Source: Alphaproteobacteria bacterium
Lineage (GTDB): Bacteria > Pseudomonadota > Alphaproteobacteria > Micavibrionales > Micavibrionaceae
Direction of reading: 5' to 3'
Length of the DNA stretch: 59,833 bases
Assembly (NCBI GenBank): GCA_017302165.1
Contig: JAFLCW010000004.1
Location: forward strand, 1 to 59,833
Part shown: positions 8,538-18,386 of the stretch, one piece after another
Position numbering within the stretch: the first letter of the stretch is position 1
How the letters are laid out: each line of letters opens with the position of its first letter
Notes under the pieces: model-generated
Database searches by the model: none
Told to the model about the DNA's origin: nothing
What the model saw: the letters and a program-made list of their open reading frames with translations, nothing else
Translations under genes and position numbers: made by a program

Positions 8538-9339
8538 GAGAAATATCCTGATTATTTATTTTTTTGTAAGTGTGATGGGCTTTATCCTACCTTGGGGATC
8601 TGGCTTTGCACAAGAGGGGAAAACACCCCCCGCCATAGATATATCTTCTTTAAAACGCACTGGAAGCGGCCGGATCGATCAGGTTATTGACGGTACAACC
8701 CTTGTCCTCAAGGACAATCGCGTCATTCGCCTGACAGGTCTGAACGTTCCTTCAGATGACCAACTGGATTTTTCAGCACGGGAAAAATTAAAAGAACTTA
8801 TGCCGGAAAATACAGAAGTCATTTTGTTCCAAACCCGCGCTCAGACCCGTGGCCGGATGAACCGCATGGATCAACATCTGGCACATATTGTCCGGGCATC
8901 CGATGGGGTATGGATGAATGGGGAAATGCTTCAGCTCGGCTTGGCACGGGTTATCCCATCCGAAAGCAATCCTGAACTTATGAGAGAGATGTATCAAAAA
9001 GAAAACATCGCTATTCGTGAAAAATTTGGCCTGTGGGGGGTGTTCCCGGTCTTATCCCCCGCGCAGGCAGAACAGGCAATCGGTGATTTCGCGATCGTTG
9101 AGGGGGTTATTCAAAAATCAGCTTTGATCAAAAACCAAACCTATCTCAATTTCGGAGATGATTGGAAAACAGATTTCACCGTAATGATTACCCCCGATAT
9201 TCGAAAAAAGCTTCTGCGGACAGGTATCAATACGCAAACCCTCACCGGACGCTCTGTGCGGGTACGGGGCGAGGTTAGAGCGTATAACGGGACTTTTCTT
9301 GAACTGAGCACCCCAGATAGTTTAGAAATATTTCCATGA
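8536..9339 (+). CDS. Secreted staphylococcal-nuclease-like (thermonuclease family) protein
   Basis: 267 residues from the ATG at 8536. Signal peptide MRNILIIYFFVSVMGFILP with a likely cut after GFA. An SNase-type OB-fold follows: VIDGTTLVLKDNRVIRLTGL (short of the usual IDxPE), then a VWMNGEMLQLGLARV block matching the family's C-terminal half. A second segment (about 190-267) looks like another OB-type domain. Without the standard catalytic Arg/Glu set in plain view, nuclease activity is uncertain. A GTG nine bases upstream is an alternative start. It overlaps the downstream pip gene by four bases. Confidence 0.75.
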   Translation: MRNILIIYFFVSVMGFILPWGSGFAQEGKTPPAIDISSLKRTGSGRIDQVIDGTTLVLKDNRVIRLTGLNVPSDDQLDFSAREKLKELMPENTEVILFQTRAQTRGRMNRMDQHLAHIVRASDGVWMNGEMLQLGLARVIPSESNPELMREMYQKENIAIREKFGLWGVFPVLSPAQAEQAIGDFAIVEGVIQKSALIKNQTYLNFGDDWKTDFTVMITPDIRKKLLRTGINTQTLTGRSVRVRGEVRAYNGTFLELSTPDSLEIFP

Positions 9340-10289
9340 ACACACCCCTGATTCCCCTATTCCCCGACATCAATCCCTATGCGAGCGGATATATCGATGT
9401 CTCCCATGGACATCATTTATATTGGGAGCAATGCGGAAATCCTGAGGGCACCCCTATACTCTTTCTGCATGGGGGACCGGGCGGCGGCACGTCACCCCAT
9501 CATCGCCGATTATTTGACCCAAATTTTTATCGGATCATCCTAATGGATCAACGCGGGTCTGGTAAATCCACGCCGCATGCGTCGATCAATCACAATACGC
9601 GGCAAGATCTTGTCGCTGATATCAACGTTCTGCGTACACATTTAAATATTGACCGCTGGCATGTGTTCGGTGGTTCCTGGGGCAGTACATTGGCACTTTC
9701 TTACGCCATAGCGTATCCGCACACCTGCCGAAGCCTCATTCTTCGCGGTATATTCTTAATGGAACAGGATGAAATTGACTGGTTCCTGTACGGTCTGCGT
9801 CATGTCTATCCAGATGAATGGGGCGCTTTTACGAGTGATATTCCGGTGACCGAACAACACGATCTGCTCTCTGCGTTTCAATCACGCCTCAATCACCCGG
9901 ATCCCCGTATTGCTTTAGAATCCGCTATAAAATGGGCACAATATGAAAGCCATTGCGCCAATCTTATCAAAAAAGAACATCCTATTATCACTGAAAATGA
10001 CAAAGCTTTTGCTTTGGCCATATCCCGTATTGAATGCCATTATTTTATCAACGAGGTGATTAAACCTGAGAATTCTCTGCTCAAGAGCATTGATAAAATT
10101 CGTCATATTCCGGGAACGATCATTCATGGACGTTATGATATGATCTGTCCTTTGCAGGCCGGGTATAAGCTCCACCGCGCATGGCCGGAAGCACAATTTA
10201 TTATTGTGCCGGATGCGGGGCATTCGGCTTTTGATCCGCCGATACGCTCAGAATTGATTAAAGCCACAGAACATGCGAAAACATATTGA
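9336..10289 (+). CDS. pip: Proline iminopeptidase (alpha/beta hydrolase, S33)
   Basis: Releases N-terminal proline from peptides; cytoplasmic. The oxyanion motif HGGPGGG is at 45-51, the nucleophile elbow GGSWGS has Ser114, and a late DAGHSAF segment supplies the catalytic His. At 317 residues it matches the family length. Start overlaps the preceding stop (ATGA), and pgk follows 21 bases after the stop, so a short operon is likely. Confidence 0.9.
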   Translation: MNTPLIPLFPDINPYASGYIDVSHGHHLYWEQCGNPEGTPILFLHGGPGGGTSPHHRRLFDPNFYRIILMDQRGSGKSTPHASINHNTRQDLVADINVLRTHLNIDRWHVFGGSWGSTLALSYAIAYPHTCRSLILRGIFLMEQDEIDWFLYGLRHVYPDEWGAFTSDIPVTEQHDLLSAFQSRLNHPDPRIALESAIKWAQYESHCANLIKKEHPIITENDKAFALAISRIECHYFINEVIKPENSLLKSIDKIRHIPGTIIHGRYDMICPLQAGYKLHRAWPEAQFIIVPDAGHSAFDPPIRSELIKATEHAKTY

Positions 10290-10309
10290 CCAAACCGGAG
10301 AAAGAGAAC

Positions 10310-11515
10310 ATGTCCTTCAAAACCTTAAATGATGCCCCTTTGAAAGGTAAAAAAGTTTTACTGCGTGCGGATTTGAATGTACCAGCCGAAAATGGTACCG
10401 TCACAGACACAACACGTATCGACAGATTAAAAGAAACCATTTCTTTTTTGGTTAAAAGTGGCGCACAGACAATTATTCTGTCACATTTTGGAAGACCCAA
10501 AGCGAAAGTAGAGCCTGAATACTCTCTCTCGTTCTTGATCCCTGTTCTCTCCCAACAATGGGCACATAAGGTGACGTTTGTCTCTGATTGCATCGGTGCT
10601 GTGGCTGAAAACGCGGTGCAGAATATGAGAGACGGAGAGATTATCTTACTGGAGAACGTTCGCTTCCATGCGGGTGAGGAAAAAAATGATCCCGCTTTCG
10701 CAAAATCTCTGGCCAAACTCGGTGATATCTATGTGAATGATGCCTTCTCTGCCGCTCACCGGGCACATGCATCTACCGAAGGCCTGGCACATTTGCTCCC
10801 GGCTTATGCAGGGATGCTCATGTCGGCTGAATTATCCGCCCTTCAAAATGCTCTCGAAGCCCCCAAAAAACCTGTGATGGCGGTGGTGGGGGGCGCCAAG
10901 GTCTCATCCAAATTATCTGTTCTTAACAATCTGGTTCGTAAAGTGAATTTCCTTGTCCTCGGCGGCGGCATGGCCAATACGTTTCTGTATGCCCAAGGTA
11001 TTGAGGTGGGTAAATCGTTATGCGAGCGAGATATGGCCGATGAGGCACGGCGTATTTGGGACACGGCCAAGGCTTCTGGCTGTCAGATTATCCTTCCCTC
11101 TGACCGGGTCACGGTTAAAGAATTCGGCAAGGGCGTGCCCACACAAATTTTAAAAACAGAGGCACTGACACCCGATGTCGAAGCCGTTGATATCGGACCG
11201 CAATCTATTACTGACATCACCGATATTCTCTCTAAGTGCAAGACTGTTCTTTGGAATGGCCCGATGGGTGTTTTTGAAGTCAAACCTTTTGATGCAGGTA
11301 CCAATGGCTTGGCTCAGGCTGTTGCGCGCCTGACAGCATCCGGCCAGATATTAAGTGTTGCAGGCGGTGGCGATACAGTATCCGCACTTGAAAATGCCGG
11401 GGTAGCAGATCAATTTACCTATGTCTCAACGGCAGGAGGTGCTTTTTTAGAATGGCTTGAGGGCAAAACACTTCCGGGTGTTTCTGCACTGACCCAGCCT
11501 CATAAGGCGGCGTAA
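10310..11515 (+). CDS. pgk: Phosphoglycerate kinase
   Basis: Glycolytic/gluconeogenic enzyme converting 1,3-bisphosphoglycerate and ADP to 3-phosphoglycerate and ATP. The N-terminal substrate motif RADLNVP, the arginine-bearing LSHFGRPK, and the C-terminal WNGPMGVFE and GGGDTVSA nucleotide-side motifs are all present. 402 residues from the ATG at 10310, preceded by GGAG; an in-frame TTG further upstream is not needed. It ends two bases from the convergent DUF2336 gene. Confidence 0.97.
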   Translation: MSFKTLNDAPLKGKKVLLRADLNVPAENGTVTDTTRIDRLKETISFLVKSGAQTIILSHFGRPKAKVEPEYSLSFLIPVLSQQWAHKVTFVSDCIGAVAENAVQNMRDGEIILLENVRFHAGEEKNDPAFAKSLAKLGDIYVNDAFSAAHRAHASTEGLAHLLPAYAGMLMSAELSALQNALEAPKKPVMAVVGGAKVSSKLSVLNNLVRKVNFLVLGGGMANTFLYAQGIEVGKSLCERDMADEARRIWDTAKASGCQIILPSDRVTVKEFGKGVPTQILKTEALTPDVEAVDIGPQSITDITDILSKCKTVLWNGPMGVFEVKPFDAGTNGLAQAVARLTASGQILSVAGGGDTVSALENAGVADQFTYVSTAGGAFLEWLEGKTLPGVSALTQPHKAA

Positions 11516-11516
11516 T

Positions 11517-12632
11517 TTAATGACGAAGTGACGCAATCAACTTCTGGCTTGCGGCAATATCGGTTTCATCAAAATGACGGAGTGCCATTACCAGATGCTT
11601 GGGCTCTACGATAGAACCACCATGGGATCTTGCTTTGATCGTAAGTAAAAAAATGCTCATGAAATCTGGCTTGGCAACATTCAATCCACGGCAAATCGTG
11701 GCCAGTGTCCTACCGCTCTCTTGCGTAATTGCCTCATATATATAGTTTTGACTAAGGCCGAAATGTATTGAAAATTGAGCAATAAAACTAGCGATCAATC
11801 CTTGCCGCAAACTCACCATCATGTGAGGGAATGATAAAAGCCCCTTTTTCTGCAGACGCTCCGCCGCACTAATCATATATGTTGTGGGGAAATACTCACG
11901 GTCTTCTTTAACCACGAATTCAACAATCGCATCTTCCAACTCTGCGGCAATTTTAGGTTTATGCGCATTGAAGTGATCCAAAATATGACTTTTAATCTCT
12001 TGACCGACAAATTTATAAATCTCACGCGCAATATGATCGGGAATGTCTTCGCGCTTTAACAATGGCTTGGCAAGCTTCTCATTCTCGCGCGCCAAATCCG
12101 TCAATGATTTTATCGCCTGCGGGGTCAGTTTAATATACTGGTTTTCAGCCAGCATTATTGCTGTCGGTACATCCCGCATTTCAGAAAGAAGATTAATCAA
12201 GACACCGCCGAGCATTTTCCTCTGCGCAATTGCCTGCCAATGATCAGATCCATTTGATTTAACAATATAGATTAAATCCATATCCTGAAGAACAGGACTA
12301 TCCCGCAAAACCTTTTCAGCAACAGAAATATGATCATTGGCCAGATGCAAGACCATCCGAAGCGGTACATTATCCATTGTCGACAAACGTTCCGCCAGCG
12401 CACGCCTTAAGTCAATTTCCGCCTGACGTACGAGCCCGACAAGGACATCCGTGATTAATTCCGTCTCTCGCGCGGTTAATCTGATACTGAGCAGATCAAC
12501 CATGACCGCGGCCAGCTCTGAACGTGAACTTTCATCGGTATCTTTTGCGAGCGCATATAGCTTGTGGCGGTCATAAAGACGCACAAGCAATGGCGCAATC
12601 TGCGGCGTGCTATCCTGCATTTGCCAATCCAT
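11517..12632 (-). CDS. DUF2336 domain protein
   Basis: 371-residue, all-helical protein of the DUF2336 family, common in Rhodospirillales and related alphaproteobacteria. No signal peptide or membrane helix. A HEAT-like repeat pattern of paired amphipathic helices runs through the sequence, for example RRALAERLSTMDNVPLRMVL followed by VAEKVLRDSPVL. The molecular function is not established. It stands alone, convergent with pgk. Confidence 0.85.
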   Translation of the reverse strand: MDWQMQDSTPQIAPLLVRLYDRHKLYALAKDTDESSRSELAAVMVDLLSIRLTARETELITDVLVGLVRQAEIDLRRALAERLSTMDNVPLRMVLHLANDHISVAEKVLRDSPVLQDMDLIYIVKSNGSDHWQAIAQRKMLGGVLINLLSEMRDVPTAIMLAENQYIKLTPQAIKSLTDLARENEKLAKPLLKREDIPDHIAREIYKFVGQEIKSHILDHFNAHKPKIAAELEDAIVEFVVKEDREYFPTTYMISAAERLQKKGLLSFPHMMVSLRQGLIASFIAQFSIHFGLSQNYIYEAITQESGRTLATICRGLNVAKPDFMSIFLLTIKARSHGGSIVEPKHLVMALRHFDETDIAASQKLIASLRH

Positions 12633-12919
12633 TTTTGTTAAAGCCCCGCTTTTTCAGTATGTCCTGGTGTTCGTCGTTTTTTATATGTTTGAGGACTCTA
12701 AAAAAGCTACATCTTTAATTCTACATAACCGCCGTGGATTATTCAAATTTAAGTCTGAAGCCTTTCAGAATCGCCCTTTTTCTCTTCCTTAAGTTTGCTC
12801 GCAATTAATTTAATTTTGATTAAAAAGCAGGATAATATTCGAATAAGACATCCTTATTTCTTAATGTCTGGTTAACATTTAACTGCTAGGCTATATAGGT
12901 TCGATAAGGGGATTCTCTC

Positions 12920-13204
12920 ATGGTGACATCTGTTTCTGCTGGCCTTCAAAACACGAATATTGCGGCCAAAATCGTTCAACCGGGCGGTAACGAACAAGAC
13001 CGCCAAGTCAAGGACACAGCCCGTGAAGATAGCAGACGGGCAGATCGTCTCGAATCCTCTGCCAGATCAGAACAAATCAATCGCTCTCAAGATGTTCAGC
13101 GTGATGAAAATCGTGCAGAAACACGTGCCGCAGACGAAGACCGTAGCCGAAATAATCGCGAAACACGCTCTACGCGCGGAAGCGTTCTCGACGTTACCGT
13201 TTAA
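12920..13204 (+). CDS. Small charged, probably disordered protein
   Basis: 94 residues, not recognised. After a short N-terminal segment (about 25 residues) the protein is almost entirely Arg, Glu, Asp, Asn, Gln and Ser, with repeats of the R-x-x-D/E-x-R type, so it is predicted to be unfolded. AAGGGG lies 8 bases before the ATG, supporting translation, and A+T-rich DNA with a TATATA box at 12892-12897 lies just upstream. It ends 8 bases before the convergent amn gene. Function unknown. Confidence 0.6.
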   Translation: MVTSVSAGLQNTNIAAKIVQPGGNEQDRQVKDTAREDSRRADRLESSARSEQINRSQDVQRDENRAETRAADEDRSRNNRETRSTRGSVLDVTV

Positions 13205-13212
13205 TAAATTTC

Positions 13213-14691
13213 CTATTGAAACGCGACTTCGTTGAATGACCGTAATTTACGGCTATGGAGTTTTTCAATCCCGATATCGCGTAATATTTCCATGGATCTC
13301 AGGCCGATTTTTAAATGTTGTTCCACCCGTTCACGGTAAAAACTATCGGCCATGCCGGGAAGCTTAAGTTGACCGTGAAGCGGCTTATCCGATACGCATA
13401 AAAGCGTGCCATAGGGCACACGAAACCTGAATCCGTTGGCGGCAATGGTGCCGGATTCCATATCTAGCGCGATAGCTCGGCTTTGCGAGAACCGGATATT
13501 CTGACGAACGGAAGATCTCAGCTCCCAGTTACGGTCATCTACGGTGGCGACGGTACCCGTGCGCATCACTTTTTTGAGATCGTACCCTTTTGAACCTGTA
13601 ATCTCTCCCACAGCCTGCTCCAGCGCCACCTGAATTTCTGAGAGTGCTGGCAAAGGAATAGACGGATGCAGATCACGATACAGCACATTATCTTCACGAA
13701 GATACCCATGCGCCAGCACATAATCGCCCAATGCTTGAGAGTTTCTTAGTCCAGCACAATGTCCCAACATCAACCACGCATGTGGCCGGAGAACTGCTAC
13801 GTGATCGGTGATGGTCTTGGCATTTGAAGGCCCAACCCCGATATTGATCATGGTAATGCCAGACCCATCCTGACGCTTCAAATGATAGGCCGGCATTTGC
13901 GGCATGCGTTTCAAAAGAACGCCAGGCTTATGGCCGGATTTAATCTTAGCAGTGACTTTATCTCCCGGCTCCACAAAGGCGATATAGTCATGTTTATCTT
14001 TACCCTCCATCAATCCGTAAGCAATTTTAACAAATTCATCGATATAGAATTGATAGTTAGTAAAAATGACAAAATTCTGAAAATGCTCGGCCTTCGTACC
14101 CGTATAATGCTTGAGGCGAAGTAAACTTAAATCTGTGCGCGGGGCATTAAACAGTGCGAGCGGTGCCGGCTGTCCCGGCCTAATCTCATACGCACCATTC
14201 GGAACAAGATCATCCATCAATTCCAGATCAGGCTGATCAAAGATATCGGGCATGCGTTCCAGCTGCGTTAAACTTAATCCCTGCTCTAAATGAAAATCTT
14301 CGCCCAGGGCAAAATGAAGCGGGATGGGTGTCCGGCTTTCACCGACTTCCAATTTTCCCTGATGGTTTTTAAGCAAAAGCGTAATCTGCTCAAGATAGTA
14401 ATGATGAAACAAATCTGGACGGGTCAGCGTCGTTTCATATAGCCCCGGTTCATGAACAAACCCAAAGGACAGACGGCTATCGGATTTAATCCGCTTCTCA
14501 ACAGTTAAACGAAGCAAGGGATAATATCCCCGCACACGCCCAGTCGTTTTTTTACCTTTCGTAAACGCATCAAACCCGGATTTAAGTTGATTGACGTTTT
14601 TGGCGTAAATACGCTCAACCTCTGCCATGGCAGAGGACGCTGTTTTAAAAGTTTTAAAAGAGGAAGCTTTAGGATTTTTAGGAACGGCCAT
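13213..14691 (-). CDS. amn: AMP nucleosidase
   Basis: Cleaves AMP to adenine and ribose 5-phosphate, controlling the AMP pool. 492 residues, the bacterial Amn length: an N-terminal regulatory domain (to about 180) and a C-terminal nucleoside-phosphorylase-like fold with MINIGVGPSNAKTI, LRPHAWLMLGHCAGLR and ALDMESGTIAANG, the last being the catalytic/ribose-binding stretch. A small gene of unknown function lies immediately upstream on the same strand, then ftsY. Confidence 0.95.
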   Translation of the reverse strand: MAVPKNPKASSFKTFKTASSAMAEVERIYAKNVNQLKSGFDAFTKGKKTTGRVRGYYPLLRLTVEKRIKSDSRLSFGFVHEPGLYETTLTRPDLFHHYYLEQITLLLKNHQGKLEVGESRTPIPLHFALGEDFHLEQGLSLTQLERMPDIFDQPDLELMDDLVPNGAYEIRPGQPAPLALFNAPRTDLSLLRLKHYTGTKAEHFQNFVIFTNYQFYIDEFVKIAYGLMEGKDKHDYIAFVEPGDKVTAKIKSGHKPGVLLKRMPQMPAYHLKRQDGSGITMINIGVGPSNAKTITDHVAVLRPHAWLMLGHCAGLRNSQALGDYVLAHGYLREDNVLYRDLHPSIPLPALSEIQVALEQAVGEITGSKGYDLKKVMRTGTVATVDDRNWELRSSVRQNIRFSQSRAIALDMESGTIAANGFRFRVPYGTLLCVSDKPLHGQLKLPGMADSFYRERVEQHLKIGLRSMEILRDIGIEKLHSRKLRSFNEVAFQ

Positions 14692-14741
14692 AAAAAATTA
14701 TGACCCATATATCCTTTAAAATCAATGAAGAGGAGAGTGCC

Positions 14742-14924
14742 TCAACGCTTGGGCGCAGGCGCAAAGGGCGCCGTAAAAGCCGCATATGCCTGACGGAATT
14801 GCAATGGTGAAAAACCGACATCTCCTGCCGCCATACCAAAAGCAGACGTGATCATACGGCCAAGGGCGTAAAATCTCTCATCCATCCACGCTGTAGGTCC
14901 CAGCATATTCGGGTCGTACATCAT
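14742..14924 (-). CDS. Small protein of unknown function
   Basis: 60 residues, not recognised. A strong GAGGAT Shine-Dalgarno lies just before the ATG pair, which favours translation. The protein has a hydrophobic middle (YALGRMITSAFGMAAG) too short and mixed for a confident membrane helix, and a C-terminal Pro/Ala/Phe tail ending in APKR. It sits between ftsY (37 bases upstream end) and amn, in the same direction, so it may be co-transcribed with either. Confidence 0.55.
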   Translation of the reverse strand: MMYDPNMLGPTAWMDERFYALGRMITSAFGMAAGDVGFSPLQFRQAYAAFTAPFAPAPKR

Positions 14925-14961
14925 CTATATCCTCATAAAAAATGAACTATTATAGAAAATA

Positions 14962-16131
14962 TCAATTTTGCCCTAAGAGGGCAAGCGCAAAATCTTTGGC
15001 CTGAAACGGGCTTAAATCTTCAGGATTTTCCCCAACCCCCACGGCATGAATCGGCAAGCCAAATGTCTGCGCCAAGGAAACCACGACCCCGCCCCGAGCC
15101 GAGCCATCCAATTTGGTCATGATTAGCCCCGTTACATCCACGGCTTCCTTAAAAATCTTAACCTGCGCGTGCGCGTTTTGGCCAGTGGTGGCATCCAGCA
15201 CCAACAGCACAGCGTGCGGCGCAGCCGGATTCTGTTTTTTAAGGGCGCGATACACTTTCTGAAGTTCCGCCATCAAATTAGATTTATTTTGAAGACGTCC
15301 CGCCGTATCAATCATCAGAATATCCGCGCCTTCTCGCAGGGCTTGATCATATGATTCAAAGGCGACCGCCGCTGAATCGGCGCCAATTTCTTTTTTTACC
15401 AAAGGCACATGCGCCCGTTTAGCCCAGACCTCAAGTTGATCCACAGCCGCCGCCCGAAACGTGTCCCCCGCCGCGATCATAACCTTGCGGTGTTCTTTCA
15501 TATGCCATTGATAGGCCAGTTTGCCGATTGTCGTTGTTTTACCTGCGCCATTCACCCCGCACACCAAAATCACAAAAGGCCCCTGATCTGGCTTGACGAT
15601 ATCCAATTTCTGGGAGACAGGAGACAATATACCCGTGATATCTTCGGCCAAAGATTGCTTAATCTGTTCAGGCGTCATGGCTTTATCGAAACGCCGTTCT
15701 GAGAGTTTTTTGACCAAATACGCCGATGTCGTGACCCCCATATCGGCCGTGATCAAGATATCTTCAAGATCTTGAAGCGAACCTGAATCCAATTTCTGTT
15801 TTGTAAAAACATCCGTAATTCCCTGCCCCAAACGATGAGCCGATTTCGACAACCCCATCGTTAACCGAGACAACCAGCCGCCTTCAGATGAATGATCCTT
15901 CAGATCTTCTTGTTCCTTGATATCTTCGCTCAGGACATGATGGGGCACAGGCGCAGGATTAGCTTGATCTAGAATATCCGATTCAGACAGATGGGCATCA
16001 CGATCAACCTCAACCTTTATATCTTCGGTTGGTAGAGAAATTTCAGGCGCATGCGGCGGATGCAACAGACGATCTTCGGATTTTTCACCATCCTGCTGAC
16101 CTTGGTTTTTGTTTTGACGCCAAAATATCAT
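14962..16131 (-). CDS. ftsY: Signal recognition particle receptor FtsY
   Basis: GTPase receptor that docks the SRP-ribosome complex at the inner membrane. 389 residues: an acidic, unstructured A domain (to about 90), the N domain helices (about 95-180), and the G domain with P-loop GVNGAGKT (192-199), DTAGR (275-279) and TKLDGSARGG (from 339). Its start overlaps the mtaB stop by one base (TGATG), giving the alphaproteobacterial dapF-mtaB-ftsY order. Its partner Ffh is encoded divergently about 2 kb away. Confidence 0.97.
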   Translation of the reverse strand: MIFWRQNKNQGQQDGEKSEDRLLHPPHAPEISLPTEDIKVEVDRDAHLSESDILDQANPAPVPHHVLSEDIKEQEDLKDHSSEGGWLSRLTMGLSKSAHRLGQGITDVFTKQKLDSGSLQDLEDILITADMGVTTSAYLVKKLSERRFDKAMTPEQIKQSLAEDITGILSPVSQKLDIVKPDQGPFVILVCGVNGAGKTTTIGKLAYQWHMKEHRKVMIAAGDTFRAAAVDQLEVWAKRAHVPLVKKEIGADSAAVAFESYDQALREGADILMIDTAGRLQNKSNLMAELQKVYRALKKQNPAAPHAVLLVLDATTGQNAHAQVKIFKEAVDVTGLIMTKLDGSARGGVVVSLAQTFGLPIHAVGVGENPEDLSPFQAKDFALALLGQN

Positions 16132-17381
16132 CAGGCAACCTTTGCTGTCAGGTGGTCATCTTGAACATGACCCGTCATCACTTTTACCAAATCTCCGGGC
16201 TTAAAAATACCTTCCATTTTGACCGGTGCGAAATGCTCGGTTCTGCCAATATTATTCTGCTCAACGATCACATGACGCACTTGGTGTTGGTGGCGTGATA
16301 AAAAAGACGTGAATTGTTTTTGCCCCAGAGCTCTTAATCGCCCTGCCCGTTCCTTACGAACCGCCGGGTCAACCTGCGGCATTTTGGCGGCCGGCGTGCC
16401 ATCACGTTCAGAATAAGGAAACACATGCAGAAATGTTAAATCGCAGGCCTGAACGATATCCAGTGTATTTTCAAACATAGATTCCGTTTCCGTGGGAAAA
16501 CCGGCAATGATATCTGCCCCAAAAGACGTATCAGGCCGATAGGTACGCACACGGGCACAGACATCAATCACATCTTGACGTAAATGGCGACGTTTCATCC
16601 GCTTTAAGATCATGTCATCTCCTGCTTGAAGCGACAGGTGCAGATGCGGCATTAACCTTGGCTCTTCGGCAATCAATCGCCATAAATCATCATCAATTTC
16701 AACCGGGTCAAGAGACGACAGCCGAAGGCGCGGCAATTCCGGCACCAAGGCGAAAAGACGCCGGATCATCTGTCCTAACGAGGGTTGCCCCGGCAAATCT
16801 GCGCCATAAGAAGTAACATCGACTCCGGTTAATACAACTTCATGATATCCCGCAATCACCAGCTTGCGCACTTGATCCACGATTTCCCCTATCGGTACGG
16901 AACGTGAATTACCGCGGCCATACGGGATGATGCAAAATGTACACCGGTGATCACATCCGTTTTGAACTTGGATAAAGGCACGGGCATGACCTTCCAGGCC
17001 TTCGATCAAATGTCCTGCCGTTTCCGTGACAGACATAATATCATTCACCAGCACCCGTTCTTCGCCCGGCAATCCCCATGTCTCGGCTTTTAACTTCAGA
17101 TCATTTCCGATGATGCGGTCAATTTCGGGCATCGATGCATATTTTTCAGGTGATATCTGTGCACTGCATCCCGTCACAATAATTTTGGCATTCGGGTTTT
17201 CTTTTCGTGCTCGGCGTATGGCTTGACGTGCCTGACGTTCTGATTCTTTTGTCACCGCACAGGTATTAAAAATAATGGCGTCTTCCAAACCCGCATTTTT
17301 GGCATGGGTGCGCATCACCTCTGACTCATAGATATTGAGCCGGCACCCAAAGGTCACCACTTGTGCGTCTTGTTTGGTCAT
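16131..17381 (-). CDS. mtaB: tRNA (N6-threonylcarbamoyladenosine(37)) methylthiotransferase MtaB
   Basis: Radical-SAM enzyme that turns t6A37 into ms2t6A37 in ANN-decoding tRNAs. 416 residues: N-terminal MTTase domain with Cys at VTFGCRLN, FNTCAV and VTGCSAQ for the auxiliary cluster; radical-SAM motif CDHRCTFC; C-terminal TRAM-like domain from about 360. The GCRLN and NTCAVT wording matches MtaB rather than MiaB or RimO. Middle gene of dapF-mtaB-ftsY. Confidence 0.93.
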   Translation of the reverse strand: MTKQDAQVVTFGCRLNIYESEVMRTHAKNAGLEDAIIFNTCAVTKESERQARQAIRRARKENPNAKIIVTGCSAQISPEKYASMPEIDRIIGNDLKLKAETWGLPGEERVLVNDIMSVTETAGHLIEGLEGHARAFIQVQNGCDHRCTFCIIPYGRGNSRSVPIGEIVDQVRKLVIAGYHEVVLTGVDVTSYGADLPGQPSLGQMIRRLFALVPELPRLRLSSLDPVEIDDDLWRLIAEEPRLMPHLHLSLQAGDDMILKRMKRRHLRQDVIDVCARVRTYRPDTSFGADIIAGFPTETESMFENTLDIVQACDLTFLHVFPYSERDGTPAAKMPQVDPAVRKERAGRLRALGQKQFTSFLSRHQHQVRHVIVEQNNIGRTEHFAPVKMEGIFKPGDLVKVMTGHVQDDHLTAKVA

Positions 17382-17433
17382 ATAAATGTGTTGTAAGCCT
17401 GTTTAGAGTGAGAATCAACTTGAAGGCTTATCT

Positions 17434-18231
17434 TCAAAAAAATCGACCCTCAAAGACATAGGTAATAGCGCCCGTCATGAGCACATGGCCGTCCGTTTCT
17501 CGCCAATGAATACGCAAATCACCCCCGTCTAAGCTCACCGTTATGTCACGATCTGTTAACCCCCGGCGGATAGCGGCCACACCCACGGCGCACGCCCCTG
17601 ATCCGCACGCCTGCGTGATCCCTGCCCCCCGTTCCCATACCCGCATACGGACATGCGTGCGGGAGAGAATTTGTACAAACTCTACATTGGTTTTTTGGGG
17701 GAAAAGCGCATCTTTTTCCACTGATCCCCCCCATGTTGTTACATCTACCTGATCAAGATCATCCACAAAAAACACGCAATGCGGGTTGCCCATATTCACC
17801 GCCACCGGATCACCCGAAAGCGGAAGATGAAGCGTATCCATCTCGCTGGTTATCGGAATCTGATTCCACAATAGACGGGGCTCTCCCATATCGACCTCGA
17901 TCAACCCACCCGCCACCCAGCGAGACGGGAGATGCCCTGATATCGTCTCCACCACGCATTGGTCACGTCCCGTTTCAGTCAAGATAATATCCGCCACACA
18001 GCGCGTCGCGTTCCCGCAAGCACCCGCCTCAGACCCATCCGGGTTATAAATACGCATGAAGACATCTGCCACGTGGGAGGGTTCCATGACGATAAACTGA
18101 TCGCATCCCACCCCGCGGCGGCGATCTGACATGCCCTGAATATCCTGCGGCGTCAAAGGGATAGGGTTTTTCCGCCCATCTAAAATAATAAAGTCATTCC
18201 CCAGTCCATGCATTTTGCGAAATATCATCAT
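17434..18231 (-). CDS. dapF: Diaminopimelate epimerase
   Basis: Converts LL- to meso-diaminopimelate for lysine and peptidoglycan synthesis, without cofactor. The catalytic cysteine pair is visible: Cys72 in GACGNATRC and Cys209 in ACGSGAC. The N-terminal MHGLGNDFI motif is typical. 265 residues. Two adjacent Met codons start the frame; either may be used. First gene of the dapF-mtaB-ftsY run, with a 155-base divergent region shared with ffh. Confidence 0.96.
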   Translation of the reverse strand: MMIFRKMHGLGNDFIILDGRKNPIPLTPQDIQGMSDRRRGVGCDQFIVMEPSHVADVFMRIYNPDGSEAGACGNATRCVADIILTETGRDQCVVETISGHLPSRWVAGGLIEVDMGEPRLLWNQIPITSEMDTLHLPLSGDPVAVNMGNPHCVFFVDDLDQVDVTTWGGSVEKDALFPQKTNVEFVQILSRTHVRMRVWERGAGITQACGSGACAVGVAAIRRGLTDRDITVSLDGGDLRIHWRETDGHVLMTGAITYVFEGRFF

Positions 18232-18386
18232 AATCCTTGATTACCATGTGTTTTTGATGATACAAAGCCTTCAAATTTCCGCCACATGACGATTTTGTCT
18301 TGTGTCCAAGGATACCCCGCCGTCAGCGAATTTACGCCCACGGCGGTTAAATTGTTTTGGTTTTTAGGTTTAGTTTTAGGATTACG

